Shown: positions 26,448-34,660 of the stretch, piece by piece | Layout of the letters: every line of letters begins with the position of its first letter | How positions within the stretch are numbered: position 1 is the first letter of the stretch | Source: Streptomyces sp. CT34 | Lineage (GTDB): Bacteria > Actinomycetota > Actinomycetes > Streptomycetales > Streptomycetaceae | Direction of reading: 5' to 3' | Length of the DNA: 64,000 bases | NCBI RefSeq assembly: GCF_000805335.1 | Contig: NZ_KN708638.1 | Location: 200,261 to 264,260 of the forward strand | Notes under the pieces: model-generated | What the model was told of the DNA's origin: nothing | What the model saw: only the letters and a program-made list of their open reading frames with translations | The model's database searches: none | Translations under genes and position numbers: made by a program

Positions 26448-28162
26448 GCGTCCTGGTCTCCGAGGGTGTCGGGGGTGGGTTCCGTGGTGCCGCGCTCGCC
26501 GGCCTGCAGCATGCGCACCTGAGGGTGGTGCAGGTCGAACGCCGGCGAATCGGACTGGATCCGCGGCAGCGCCTCGAAGTTGTGGCGGGGCGGCGGACAG
26601 GAGGTCGCCCACTCCAGCGAGCGCCCGAACCCCCACGGGTCGTCCACGTCCACCTTCGGCGCGTACCGGGCGGTGTGCCACACGTTGTAGAGGAACGGCA
26701 GCGTGGACACGCCCAGCAGCAACGCACCCGTGGAAGATACGGAGTTGAGCACCGTGAAGCCGTCGGCGGGGAGGTAGTCGGCGTAGCGGCGCGGCATGCC
26801 GCGCTCCCCCAGCCAGTGCTGGACGAGAAAGGTCGTCTGGAATCCCACGAAAAGGATCCAGAAATGCACCTTCCCCAGCCGTTCGTCGAGCATCTTCCCG
26901 GTCCACTTCGGCCACCAGAAGTAGAAGCCGCCGAAGGTGGCGAAGACGATGGTGCCGAACAGGACGTAGTGCAGGTGCGCGACGATGAAATACGTGTCGG
27001 TGAGGTGGAAGTCCATCGGTGGCGAGGCGATCAACACCCCGCTCAGCCCGCCGAGGAGAAAGGTCACCATGAATCCGACCGCCCAGAGCATCGGCGTCTC
27101 GAAGGAGAGGCTGCCCTTCCACATCGTGCCGATCCAGTTGAAGAACTTCACCCCGGTCGGCGCCGCGATGAAGAAGGACATCAGCGAGAAGAACGGCAGC
27201 AACACCCCGCCCGTGACGAACATGTGGTGCGCCCACACCGACGCCGACAGCATGGTGATGGCGATCGTCGCACCGACCATGCCCATGTACCCGAATACGG
27301 GTTTCCGGCTGAACACCGGGATGATCTCGCTCACCACCCCGAAGAACGGCAGGGCGACGATATAGACCTCCGGATGCCCGAAGAACCAGAACAGGTGCTG
27401 CCACAGCAACGCCCCGCCGTTCGCCGGGTCATACACATGGGACCCGAATTTCCGGTCCGCGAGCAGGGCCAGCAGGGCGGCGGTCAGCACCGGGAAGGCG
27501 AGCAGGGCCAGGATGGAGGTGAAGAGGATGTTCCAGGTGAACATCGGCATCCGGAACATCGTCATGCCGGGGGCTCGCAGCGTGATGATGGTGGCGATGA
27601 AATTCACCGCGCCCAACGTGGTGCTGAGGCCGGCCACGACCAGCCCCGCCGCCCACAGATCGCCGCCCGCGCCCGGCGTGTGTTCGGCACGGTTCAGCGG
27701 GGCATAGGCGAACCAGCCGAAGGAGGCCGCCCCGCCCGGGACGACGAGCCCGGAGACCACGATCAGCCCACCGAAGAGGAAGAACCAGTATGTCAGGGCG
27801 TTGAGCCGGGGAAAGGCGACATCCGGCGCGCCGATCTGCAACGGCATGACGGCATTGGCGAATCCGGCGAACGTCGGCGTCGCGAAGAGCAGCATCATCA
27901 CGGTGCCGTGGATGGTGAAGAGCTGGTTGTACTGCTCGTGGCTGAAGAACTGCATTCCCGGCTGCGCCAGTTCCGCGCGCATCATCATCGCCAGCAATCC
28001 GGCGAACAGGAAGAATCCGAAGGCCGTGACCAAATACATGTTCCCGATCGCCTTGTGATCGGTGGTCGTGAGGTACTTCCTGATCCGGCCGCCCATACGG
28101 ACCCGCGGATTGCCGGGGGCGGCCAGCGGCGCGCGGTGAGGGGTGTGGCCCACTTGTGACAT
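26444..28162 (-). CDS. ctaD: Cytochrome c oxidase subunit I, extra copy
   Basis: 572 residues, ATG at 28162 after CCGGAGGAGCC. Twelve membrane helices of haem-copper oxidase subunit [35 protein letters not shown] with the low-spin haem His, [20 protein letters not shown] with the CuB His cross-linked to Tyr, [11 protein letters not shown] with the CuB His pair, and [13 protein letters not shown] with the haem a/a3 ligands. All proton-pump and metal residues look intact. Subunits II and III are not encoded nearby, so it probably exchanges into the housekeeping oxidase under some condition. Confidence 0.94.
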   Translation of the reverse strand: MSQVGHTPHRAPLAAPGNPRVRMGGRIRKYLTTTDHKAIGNMYLVTAFGFFLFAGLLAMMMRAELAQPGMQFFSHEQYNQLFTIHGTVMMLLFATPTFAGFANAVMPLQIGAPDVAFPRLNALTYWFFLFGGLIVVSGLVVPGGAASFGWFAYAPLNRAEHTPGAGGDLWAAGLVVAGLSTTLGAVNFIATIITLRAPGMTMFRMPMFTWNILFTSILALLAFPVLTAALLALLADRKFGSHVYDPANGGALLWQHLFWFFGHPEVYIVALPFFGVVSEIIPVFSRKPVFGYMGMVGATIAITMLSASVWAHHMFVTGGVLLPFFSLMSFFIAAPTGVKFFNWIGTMWKGSLSFETPMLWAVGFMVTFLLGGLSGVLIASPPMDFHLTDTYFIVAHLHYVLFGTIVFATFGGFYFWWPKWTGKMLDERLGKVHFWILFVGFQTTFLVQHWLGERGMPRRYADYLPADGFTVLNSVSSTGALLLGVSTLPFLYNVWHTARYAPKVDVDDPWGFGRSLEWATSCPPPRHNFEALPRIQSDSPAFDLHHPQVRMLQAGERGTTEPTPDTLGDQDA

Positions 28163-28333
28163 GGCTCCTCCGGAGCACGGTGACCGGGATGTCTTCCGGC
28201 GCGACAGCGCGTTTCGTGTGTAGCGGCTCGCCGACGCCACCGGCCCGACGCCACACCGACGCAGCCCCTTGTTGCCCCGTCCAGCCCGCGACCGCACCAC
28301 GGCCCGGGTGCTCGCACCTGCGCGGCGAGGCGG

Positions 28334-29305
28334 CTAGCGGGTGTCCTCCCGCCGGGCCACCGTGACCAGTTCCGCCGCCGGGCCCACCAGGCGCCGCCCG
28401 GTGGGCCAGACCGCGCGCAGGTCTCGGGTGAGGTCGACGCCCGCCACGTCGACGCCGGTCAGCCGGCCCTCGGCGATGTCCCCCCGGACGGCCAGCTCGC
28501 TCAGGACGGACGGCCCGGTGCCGGCGATCACCGCGCCGCGCACGGCGGCCGTCGAGCCGAGCTCGACCAACGGCCGGGCACGTTCATGGCCGGCCAGGTG
28601 CAGGGCGCGGTCCAGGGTCTGGCGCGTGCCGGAGCCGCTCTCCCGCAGCACCAGCGGCGTACGGGACAGTTCCCACGCCGAAAGCGGCTCGCGTCGCCGC
28701 GCCCACGGGTGTCCGGGATCGACCACCACGACGAGCCGGTCCTCGCCCACCTGCCGCGTGGACATCACGCGGGACAGGTGTGGCCCCTCGATGAACCCGA
28801 TGTCGGCCTCGCCCGATTCGACCAGTTCGGGCACGTGCTCGCTGTTGGTCACCTGCAGCCCGATGTACAACTCCGGCCGGCGGCCCCGCAGCTCACTGAT
28901 CCAGGCCGGCAGCAGGTACTCCGCGACGGTCAGGCTCGCCGCGACGCGCAGTTCGGCCTCCCGCCTGTCGCGCAGCTCGCCGGCCCGGATGAGCAGTTCG
29001 TCCAGCTCGTCCAGGACGCACCGGGCGTGCCCCGTGACGACCTGCCCGGCCAGCGTCAGCCGGGAGCCGCGTCGGGTCCGGTCGACCAGCACCAGTCCCA
29101 GCCCGCGTTCCAGCGTCGACAGCCGGCGGCTGGCGGACGGCTGGGAGATCCGCAGCTGCTCGGCGGCACGCCCCAGGCTCCCCAGGTCGGCGACGAGGAC
29201 GAGGAGCCGCAGCGACTCCAGGTCGGGCGTGCGCAGCGGGAAGCGGACGGTACGGCGATCCGGCGTGGAGGAGACTGTCACAGCCGCAGCGTATGAGGTG
29301 CTCAT
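28334..29305 (-). CDS. LysR-family regulator next to a YeiH-type exporter
   Basis: Up to 323 residues. Winged helix-turn-helix LRLLVLVADLGSLGRAAEQL, RISQPSASRRLSTLERGLGL, and a periplasmic-binding-like effector domain (RVAASLTVAEYLLPAWISEL, ADIGFIEGP, PLVLRESGSGTRQTLD). The arrangement, divergent from a YeiH-family gene, matches the YeiE/YeiH or CbbR-like pairs in other bacteria; the ligand may be a sulfur compound, which is inference. The ATG at 29305 lies inside a perfect palindrome; an in-frame GTG at 29281 would leave the palindrome upstream and may be the true start. Confidence 0.88.
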   Translation of the reverse strand: MSTSYAAAVTVSSTPDRRTVRFPLRTPDLESLRLLVLVADLGSLGRAAEQLRISQPSASRRLSTLERGLGLVLVDRTRRGSRLTLAGQVVTGHARCVLDELDELLIRAGELRDRREAELRVAASLTVAEYLLPAWISELRGRRPELYIGLQVTNSEHVPELVESGEADIGFIEGPHLSRVMSTRQVGEDRLVVVVDPGHPWARRREPLSAWELSRTPLVLRESGSGTRQTLDRALHLAGHERARPLVELGSTAAVRGAVIAGTGPSVLSELAVRGDIAEGRLTGVDVAGVDLTRDLRAVWPTGRRLVGPAAELVTVARREDTR

Positions 29306-29309
29306 ACGC
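29289..29309. promoter_or_regulatory. Palindromic LysR-type operator GCGTATGAG-N3-CTCATACGC
   Basis: Perfect 9-bp inverted repeat with a 3-bp spacer in the 70-bp divergent region between the LysR and YeiH genes. It contains the T-N11-A pattern of LysR boxes twice (TATGAGGTGCTCATA). A further half-site, CTATGAGCTC, follows about 8 bp away (about 29314-29323), giving the recognition-plus-activation layout usual for this family. Confidence 0.7.
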
Positions 29310-29375
29310 TGCCGCTATGAGCTCCTGCTCGATCAGGGGCTACAGGGCCGGCACGGGGCCGCCCAAAGTGTGATC

Positions 29376-30470
29376 ATGAAGGACGCCAGCCTCTCCCGGC
29401 CAAGGGCCACCCGCCCGTCCGGCCCTGCCCCCGCCCGAAATCCCGTCGCCGCCCCCACCGCCCGGCTGCCCGGACTCGCCCTCGCCGTCGCGGTCGCCCT
29501 CGTCGCGACCGGGCTGGGCCGGCTGGTCCCCGTCGTCGGCGGGCCGGTGAGCGGGATCGTGCTGGGGGTGCTGGTGGCGGTCCTGGTGCGACCCGGCGAG
29601 CGGATGCGGCCCGGCATCGCCTTCGCCGGACGCGGAGTGCTGCAGGCCGCCGTGGTGGTGCTGGGCGCGCAACTGTCCCTGGGCCAGGTGCTGCGGGTCG
29701 GTGTCGGATCGCTGCCGGTGATGATCGTGACCCTCGCAGTGTGTCTGGCGGCGGCGTATGTCGTCGGACGCCGCCTCGGTGTCGTCCGCGACCTGCGCAC
29801 CCTGATCGGTGTGGGTACCGGCATCTGCGGCGCCTCGGCGATCGCCGCGGTCACGCCGGTCATCGGCGCGGCCGAGGCGGAGGTGGCCTACGCGGTCTCC
29901 ACGATCTTCGTCTTCAACATCGCCGCGGTGCTGACCTTCCCCGCCCTCGGGCACCTGTTGGGAATGGGCCAACACGCCTTCGGCCTGTTCGCCGGCACCG
30001 CGGTCAACGACATGTCGTCGGTCGTCGCCGCAGCCACCGCCTACGGCGGCCAGGCGGCCGACCACGCGGTGGTGGTCAAGCTCGCCCGGACGCTGCTGAT
30101 CATCCCGATCTGCCTCGGCCTCGCTGCCCTCGTCCGCCGCCGCGCGCGGCTGGCTGAGGCCGACGCAGCGGGTTCGGGGCCGGGGCTCCCCGGCCCGGTG
30201 CGCGTCGGCCGGCTGGTGCCGTGGTTCCTCGCCGGCTTTCTCGTCCTGGCGGCCGTGAACACCGCCGGTCTCGTCCCGTCCGCCGCCCACGGCCCGCTCA
30301 GCACTCTCGCGGTCTTCCTGATCACCGTCGCCCTGTCCGCGATCGGCCTGTCCACCGAACCCGCCAAGCTGCGCCGAACCGGCACCGCGCCCCTGCTACT
30401 TGGGGGCTGCCTGTGGCTGGTGGTGTCCGCCACCAGCCTGGCCGTCCAGTTCCTGGTCCGGTACCTGTGA
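29376..30470 (+). CDS. YeiH-family putative sulfate/sulfite exporter
   Basis: 364 residues, about ten membrane helices. Family signatures: LGVLVAVLVRPGERMRPGI, GVLQAAVVVLGAQLSLGQVL, LIGVGTGICGASAIAAVTPV, STIFVFNIAAVLTFPALG, FAGTAVNDMSSVVAA and VVVKLARTLLIIP. The YeiH/UPF0324 group is annotated as a possible sulfate exporter, with little direct biochemistry. ATG at 29376, with a GTG two codons upstream as an alternative. Expressed divergently from the LysR gene and probably controlled by it through the palindrome between them. Confidence 0.88.
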   Translation: MKDASLSRPRATRPSGPAPARNPVAAPTARLPGLALAVAVALVATGLGRLVPVVGGPVSGIVLGVLVAVLVRPGERMRPGIAFAGRGVLQAAVVVLGAQLSLGQVLRVGVGSLPVMIVTLAVCLAAAYVVGRRLGVVRDLRTLIGVGTGICGASAIAAVTPVIGAAEAEVAYAVSTIFVFNIAAVLTFPALGHLLGMGQHAFGLFAGTAVNDMSSVVAAATAYGGQAADHAVVVKLARTLLIIPICLGLAALVRRRARLAEADAAGSGPGLPGPVRVGRLVPWFLAGFLVLAAVNTAGLVPSAAHGPLSTLAVFLITVALSAIGLSTEPAKLRRTGTAPLLLGGCLWLVVSATSLAVQFLVRYL

Positions 30471-30514
30471 GCGCCGCACACGCAGGGACGCACGACCGCG
30501 GCGGGTACCGGCCC

Positions 30515-30765
30515 GCCCCGGCGGGTGGCGCGATGTTCCGGTCCACTACGGGCAGGCGGTGCAGGGTTGGGAGGAGACCGATGGCGGATTGCGTGTTCGC
30601 GCCGGCGACCACGCGCACCGCGCCGCCTACTTGGTGGTGCCGGCGGCACCCACAGCCGCTTACGCGAACTGGCCTCGATCGCCTTCCAGGGCGTGCCGCC
30701 GACCATGGTGGGATTCGTCGCCGACGTCGTTCCGGCCGATGGACCAGCGTCCGGGCCCGTCGCGT
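30515..30765 (+). pseudogene. FAD-dependent aromatic monooxygenase fragment, frameshifted
   Basis: Two adjacent frames together resemble the middle of a PheA/TfdB-type flavin monooxygenase: VHYGQAVQGWEETDGGLRVR and HRAAYLV in one frame, then after a shift near 30635 THSRLRELASIAFQGVPPTM and VGFVADVVPADGP in another. The family's GADGxxS motif is damaged at the shift (GAGGTHS). Neither end of the gene is present. It occupies the gap between the YeiH and DUF3040 genes. Confidence 0.68.
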
Positions 30766-30768
30766 GGA

Positions 30769-31119
30769 TCAGCGTCCGGGCCCGTCGTGGCTGAGGTCCG
30801 GCTCGGCCGGGTGACTGGCCCGGTCCCGAATCCGGCCGCTGAGCCACGGAACGCCGGAGACCACCACCATGGCCCCGGCCGCCATCAGCAGCCCCATGTC
30901 CCGGGCCATGGCCCCGGCGACGAACAGCACGCCGCTCACCGTGACCGCCAGGTACGCGATCACCACACTCGCCCGGAGTCGCCGCACGAACCTCGCCCGC
31001 CGACCCTCGATCCGGGCACCACCGAAGGTGCTCAGCAGCAGGGCGAGGTCGGGATCGTCTTCCAGGAAGTGCTGTTCGATCTCGGCGAGGGCCCGCCGGT
31101 CACGCATGGGTAGAGTCAT
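30769..31119 (-). CDS. DUF3040 membrane protein
   Basis: 116 residues. The N-terminus MTLPMRDRRALAEIEQHFLE plus DDPDLALLLSTFG is the DUF3040 signature; two membrane helices follow (ASVVIAYLAVTVSGVLFVAG and a second). ATG at 31119 is favoured by AAGGAGGTGGCC directly upstream over the GTG at 31125. Function unknown; DUF3040 proteins are widespread in actinobacteria. Lies 42 bp downstream of the SPW-repeat gene on the same strand, so probably co-transcribed. Confidence 0.88.
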   Translation of the reverse strand: MTLPMRDRRALAEIEQHFLEDDPDLALLLSTFGGARIEGRRARFVRRLRASVVIAYLAVTVSGVLFVAGAMARDMGLLMAAGAMVVVSGVPWLSGRIRDRASHPAEPDLSHDGPGR

Positions 31120-31161
31120 GGCCACCTCCTTCCGGAGCGGTCGCCATGCGGTGCGTGCCAG

Positions 31162-31620
31162 CTACTTACTGGCCGCTTGCTGCTGCTCCGCGGTCATCGC
31201 CAAGCGGGTTGCGGCCAACCCGAGGACGAACGTCACGGCGCCGAGCCAGACGTTGTTCCAGATCAATCCGGCGGTCGCGCTGTGGCCGGCCGTCACGACC
31301 CACGGCGAGATGATCAGCCAGACGCCGATCGCCGCGCAGGTCCAGGTCAGCTGGTACATGCGCTCGGGGACCCGGGTCATACCCAGGCCGATCACGGCCA
31401 GGACCAGGCCGATGATGAGGTTGTTCACGGTCAGTTCCGGGCTCGTCACACGGAAGTGCACCACCCACGGGGAGATCGCCGCGTACAAACCAGTGAGGAG
31501 GACCAGACCGTCGAGGGCGACTGCCTGGCGCCCGCCAACCAGCCGGGCGTAACGCTCGCGCATCTCGGGCACGTCGGGGTGACTGGTGATGTCCGGAGCG
31601 TGATGAGAGAGGTCCGACAT
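31162..31620 (-). CDS. SPW-repeat membrane protein
   Basis: 152 residues with four predicted membrane helices and two copies of the SPW motif: AAISPWVVHFR and IISPWVVTAGH, followed by NNLIIG and NNVWLGAV respectively, the tandem repeat that defines the family. Molecular role unknown. Divergent from a MarR-type regulator gene, with dyad sequences between the two, and followed by DUF3040. Confidence 0.9.
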   Translation of the reverse strand: MSDLSHHAPDITSHPDVPEMRERYARLVGGRQAVALDGLVLLTGLYAAISPWVVHFRVTSPELTVNNLIIGLVLAVIGLGMTRVPERMYQLTWTCAAIGVWLIISPWVVTAGHSATAGLIWNNVWLGAVTFVLGLAATRLAMTAEQQQAASK

Positions 31621-31668
31621 CCGAATCGCTTCCCCTCAGTTACTTCGAATGACCTCACATCCAGAGTA

Positions 31669-31692
31669 TCATTGCTTTCTGCAACAATGCAG
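31669..31692. promoter_or_regulatory. Candidate MarR operator (overlapping dyads)
   Basis: In the 146-bp divergent region between the SPW and MarR genes, the run TCATTGCTTTCTGCAACAATGC contains several nested dyads: TTGC-N5-GCAA (31672-31684), CATTG-N10-CAATG and CTGCA-N4-TGCAG (31679-31692). MarR dimers usually bind such imperfect palindromes overlapping their own promoter. Which of the dyads is used cannot be decided from sequence. Confidence 0.5.
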
Positions 31693-31766
31693 CCGAAAGC
31701 AGCAGAACGAAGCGGCCGGCTCCCCCTCCCGCGGCCACAACCGCCAGGGGACTCCGGCGAAAGCCC

Positions 31767-32285
31767 ATGAAGCAGTACACCCACCGTGACCGCGAACCAA
31801 CGGCCCCGAAGCGCGAAGCGCACGAGACCGTCGAAGAGGTCACCGCTGCGCTGATGGCCAGCTCTCGGCTCTTCATCGCGATCTCCGCCCGCTCGCTCGC
31901 CGCCACCGATCCGACGCTCACTCTCCCCCAACTCCGCACCCTGGTCGTCCTCCACAGCCGGGGCGCGGGCAAACTGGCCGCGCTGGCCGCCGCGTTGGAG
32001 GTCAACGCCTCCACAGCGCTGCGCATGGTCGACAGGTTGCAGGCCATCGGCCTCGTGGACCGCCGGATCAATCCCACCAACCGCCGAGAGGTCACCCTCC
32101 GCCTCACCCCGGCCGGCCGGCATCTGGTCGAGAGGGTCCTGGCCCAACGGTCGAAGGAGATCGGCGCGATCGTCGCCCGCCTCCCCGCCGACCAACGCGC
32201 CGGCCTGATCAAGGCCCTGCGGGCACTGGTCGAAGCCGCGGCGACAATGACGGACGCACGGCAGACCGCACCGATCGTGGTGTAG
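31767..32285 (+). CDS. MarR-family regulator
   Basis: 172 residues with the winged helix of the MarR family: LTLPQLRTLVVLHSRGAGKL, AALAAALEVNASTALRMVDRL and the wing IGLVDRRINPTNRREVTLRL, then a dimerisation helix. Divergent from the SPW-repeat/DUF3040 operon, which it probably represses together with itself. No enzyme or efflux gene accompanies it, so the signal is unclear. Confidence 0.9.
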   Translation: MKQYTHRDREPTAPKREAHETVEEVTAALMASSRLFIAISARSLAATDPTLTLPQLRTLVVLHSRGAGKLAALAAALEVNASTALRMVDRLQAIGLVDRRINPTNRREVTLRLTPAGRHLVERVLAQRSKEIGAIVARLPADQRAGLIKALRALVEAAATMTDARQTAPIVV

Positions 32286-32344
32286 CGGCGCTCCACCTGA
32301 TGCCGATCGCCTGCGATACTCTCCCCAAGTTGCCCGTCAACAGC

Positions 32345-32843
32345 GGGAGTTACGTACCCAAGGTCACGCTGATACCAGGCACCCGGCTTGCCGACGATGG
32401 CGGCCGGGTCGGCCGGACCGAATCCGCACCAGGCCGGTCTTGCTCAGCACCTTCTGTGACGCTACTTCTCACAGGCAGTGACCGCCCTGAGGTGCGCAGC
32501 CCGTACCACGACCTCGCCAACCGACACACGTCCCGGACAGTCGCGCTCGCCACCCCGCGCCCGGCGACGTGCTGCACAACCCGATATCCGAGTTCCGCGG
32601 CCCACCCCTCAATGTCGACCAGGTTGAACCTACCCAGCACCGAGCCGCCCTCGGCAACGAGCACGTACCAGGCACAGTCGCCGGCTGCCTGCGCAGCCAA
32701 CCAGGCATCGAACCTTCGCCGAACTGCTCGAAGAAGCCGTCGCCACGTTCCGAGACCGAGGCGGCGAAGCAGCTGCGAATCACCGGCCCAAAGGCCAGGA
32801 CCGCCCTGGGGTGTCCGACATGCAGTCGCCGCAACTCAGGCAT
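32345..32843 (-). pseudogene. GNAT acetyltransferase, multiple frameshifts
   Basis: Three successive frames resemble one RimJ/RimL-type GNAT protein: MPELRRLHVGHPRAVLAF and AASVSERGDGFFEQF; then WYVLVAEGGSVLGRFNLVDI, ELGYRVVQHVAGRGVASATV; then VASQKVLSKTG-like sequence and PADPAAIVGKPGAWYQRDL. The acetyl-CoA loop (QHVAGRGVA) is preserved but the coding frame is broken at least twice. The remaining ~60 bp between it and the MarR stop, and the 65 bp to the nitrilase stop, hold nothing recognisable. Confidence 0.72.
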
Positions 32844-32907
32844 CACCCGACCCTGCCCGGACGGCGTGCCGAGGCCACCGAGTTTCCGCCACCGGCCAGA
32901 GCCATGG

Positions 32908-33873
32908 TCAACCGTTGATGACGGTGCTACGGCTGGACTCGTCGACGCGGAGGGTGAAGATGTCTGGGCGGCCATAGTGGCCGACGGGGTCGAAGTCGAA
33001 GCGGGCGCGTGCGAGGTCGTCGAGGTCGAGTTCGGCGGTCAGGATGCCTTCTCCGTCGCGCAGCGGACCGGCGAGGACCTCGCCGAGCGGGGAGACGATG
33101 ACGGAACCGCCGCCGATCACGACGGTGTCGGGTGCGTCGCCCCGGGCGGGGTGGAGGTCGGCGGGGAGGGCGTCGCGGCGGAGGAACTGGTTGGCGCTGA
33201 GGACGAAGCAGCGGCCTTCCAGGGCGATGTGGCGCATGGTGGCCTGCCAGGCGTCGCGGTCGTCCACGGTCGGTGCGCACCACAGGTCGACGCCCTTGGC
33301 GTACATGGCCGTGCGGAACAGCGGCATGTAGTTCTCCCAGCAGATGGCGGCGCCGAGGCGGGCCGTACCGGTGTCGATGACCGGGAGGGTGGAGCCGTCG
33401 CCCTGACCCCACAGGTAGCGTTCGGCGGCGGTCGGCATGAGCTTGCGGTGCAGGCCCAGGTAGCCGTCGGGGCCGAAGTGGAGGGCGACACAGTAGAGGG
33501 TGCCGCCCTGTCGTTCGACGGCGCCGACGACGGCGTGGCAGCCGAGTTCCCGGGTGAGGTCGGCGAGTTGGTCGACCTCGGGGCCGGGGACGTCGATGGC
33601 TGCGGCGTGGTAGCGGCGGAAGAGTTCGCGGCCGGCCGGGGTGCGGCTGCCGACGGTGACGTCGAAGTCCAGGCCCTTGGGGTAGCCGCCGAGGAACGCC
33701 TCGGGCAGGACGACGACCTGCGCGCCGCGGTCGGCGACGGCCTCACGGATGAGTTCGTCGGCGCGGGCCAGGGCGGCCGGCGTGTCGAACAGCGGGGCGG
33801 CTGCCTGGACGACGGCAGCGGTCACGGTACGGCGGGGGGCACGATCCGCGACGGCGGGTTGCTGAGAGGCCAT
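32908..33873 (-). CDS. Nitrilase (carbon-nitrogen hydrolase)
   Basis: 321 residues from the ATG at 33873. Catalytic triad of the nitrilase superfamily: Glu58 in VVLPEAFLGGYPKGLDF, Lys144 in LHRKLMPTAAER, and Cys178 in LGAAICWENYMPLFRTAMYA. The CWEN(Y/H)MPL motif marks branch-1 nitrilases, which convert organic nitriles to acids and ammonia, often in spiral oligomers. Isolated gene without an aldoxime dehydratase or nitrile hydratase nearby, so the substrate is unknown. Confidence 0.92.
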   Translation of the reverse strand: MASQQPAVADRAPRRTVTAAVVQAAAPLFDTPAALARADELIREAVADRGAQVVVLPEAFLGGYPKGLDFDVTVGSRTPAGRELFRRYHAAAIDVPGPEVDQLADLTRELGCHAVVGAVERQGGTLYCVALHFGPDGYLGLHRKLMPTAAERYLWGQGDGSTLPVIDTGTARLGAAICWENYMPLFRTAMYAKGVDLWCAPTVDDRDAWQATMRHIALEGRCFVLSANQFLRRDALPADLHPARGDAPDTVVIGGGSVIVSPLGEVLAGPLRDGEGILTAELDLDDLARARFDFDPVGHYGRPDIFTLRVDESSRSTVING

Positions 33874-33989
33874 GCCACCGAGACTAGGAATCCCCACACC
33901 ATCGGGCAACCACTCCCCCGTTTCAGCAGCTCGGCATCAACGCGAGGGCTGACCAGGGGACTTCGGGGCACTTCCGGGTCCGCACCACC

Positions 33990-34460
33990 GCCGTGTCCCG
34001 TCGGTCGGACGTCCGGCGGCGGCAGCGCAGCTTCTCCAGCGGCGGGTTGGCGAGGAAATCCGCCCAGAAGTCCGCACCGAACGTGCGCACGCCGGCGTCG
34101 GACACCTCCAGTGGGACCCAGGTCAGCTCGCCGAATCCGGCCGCCCGCAGACACCGTTCGCAGACCTCGCGGCGCGGGCAGGTGTCGACGATCTCGGTCG
34201 GCGGGGCGAGCCGCGCCGCGGTCCGGACCCGCGGTCCGGCCTCGTCCTCCTCCCCGGTCAGCTCGGTGTGGAAGCCGTATTCGCGCAGGGACGGCCCGTC
34301 TTTGCGCAGGGACGGCCCGTCGAAGCGGTGATCGGGTGTCTGGGGGAGCGAAGAATCCGGTATCAGGCGCCAGGCTCCGGTGGACGTTGTGGCACATCCG
34401 TTCCATGGCGGCGATGTCCTCCGCGCAGTTGAGCAGCTGGACGGCCGTGGCGACGTCGCC
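33990..34460 (-). pseudogene. Class I SAM methyltransferase, C-terminal half, frameshifted
   Basis: Reading from 34460 down: TAVQLLNCAEDIAAMERMCH and NVHRSLAP in one frame, then from about 34330 in another frame YGFHTELTGEEDEAGPRVRT, CERCLRAAGFGELTWVPLEV and TFGADFWADFLANPPLEKLR. This is the second half of a ToxA/UbiE-like methyltransferase; the SAM-binding glycine loop is gone. A 21-bp tandem duplication (GCGCAGGGACGGCCCGTC units at about 34286-34320) lies at the frame change. No product expected. Confidence 0.66.
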
Positions 34461-34660
34461 CGGCGCACGGCGGAAGCGCCGGACGATCCGGCGCGGGCGC
34501 CGTCGGACGTGCTGACGGCGGTGTTGGCGAGCTAGCCGACCAACCGGTCGCGAACGTCCCGTTCCCCCCTGTTCCGCGCATCTCCGGACACCGCCCTGAC
34601 GTGGTGTTTTACAGTAGCTCCCGCCAGATCCGCCGACAGGACCTGTGAGGTACTGCGAAC

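Noticed and set aside
34486..34660. Heat-shock operator (CIRCE or HAIR-like) upstream of htpG
   Set aside because: No TTAGCACTC-N9-GAGTGCTAA or CTTGAGT-N7-ACTCAAG pattern could be found by eye.
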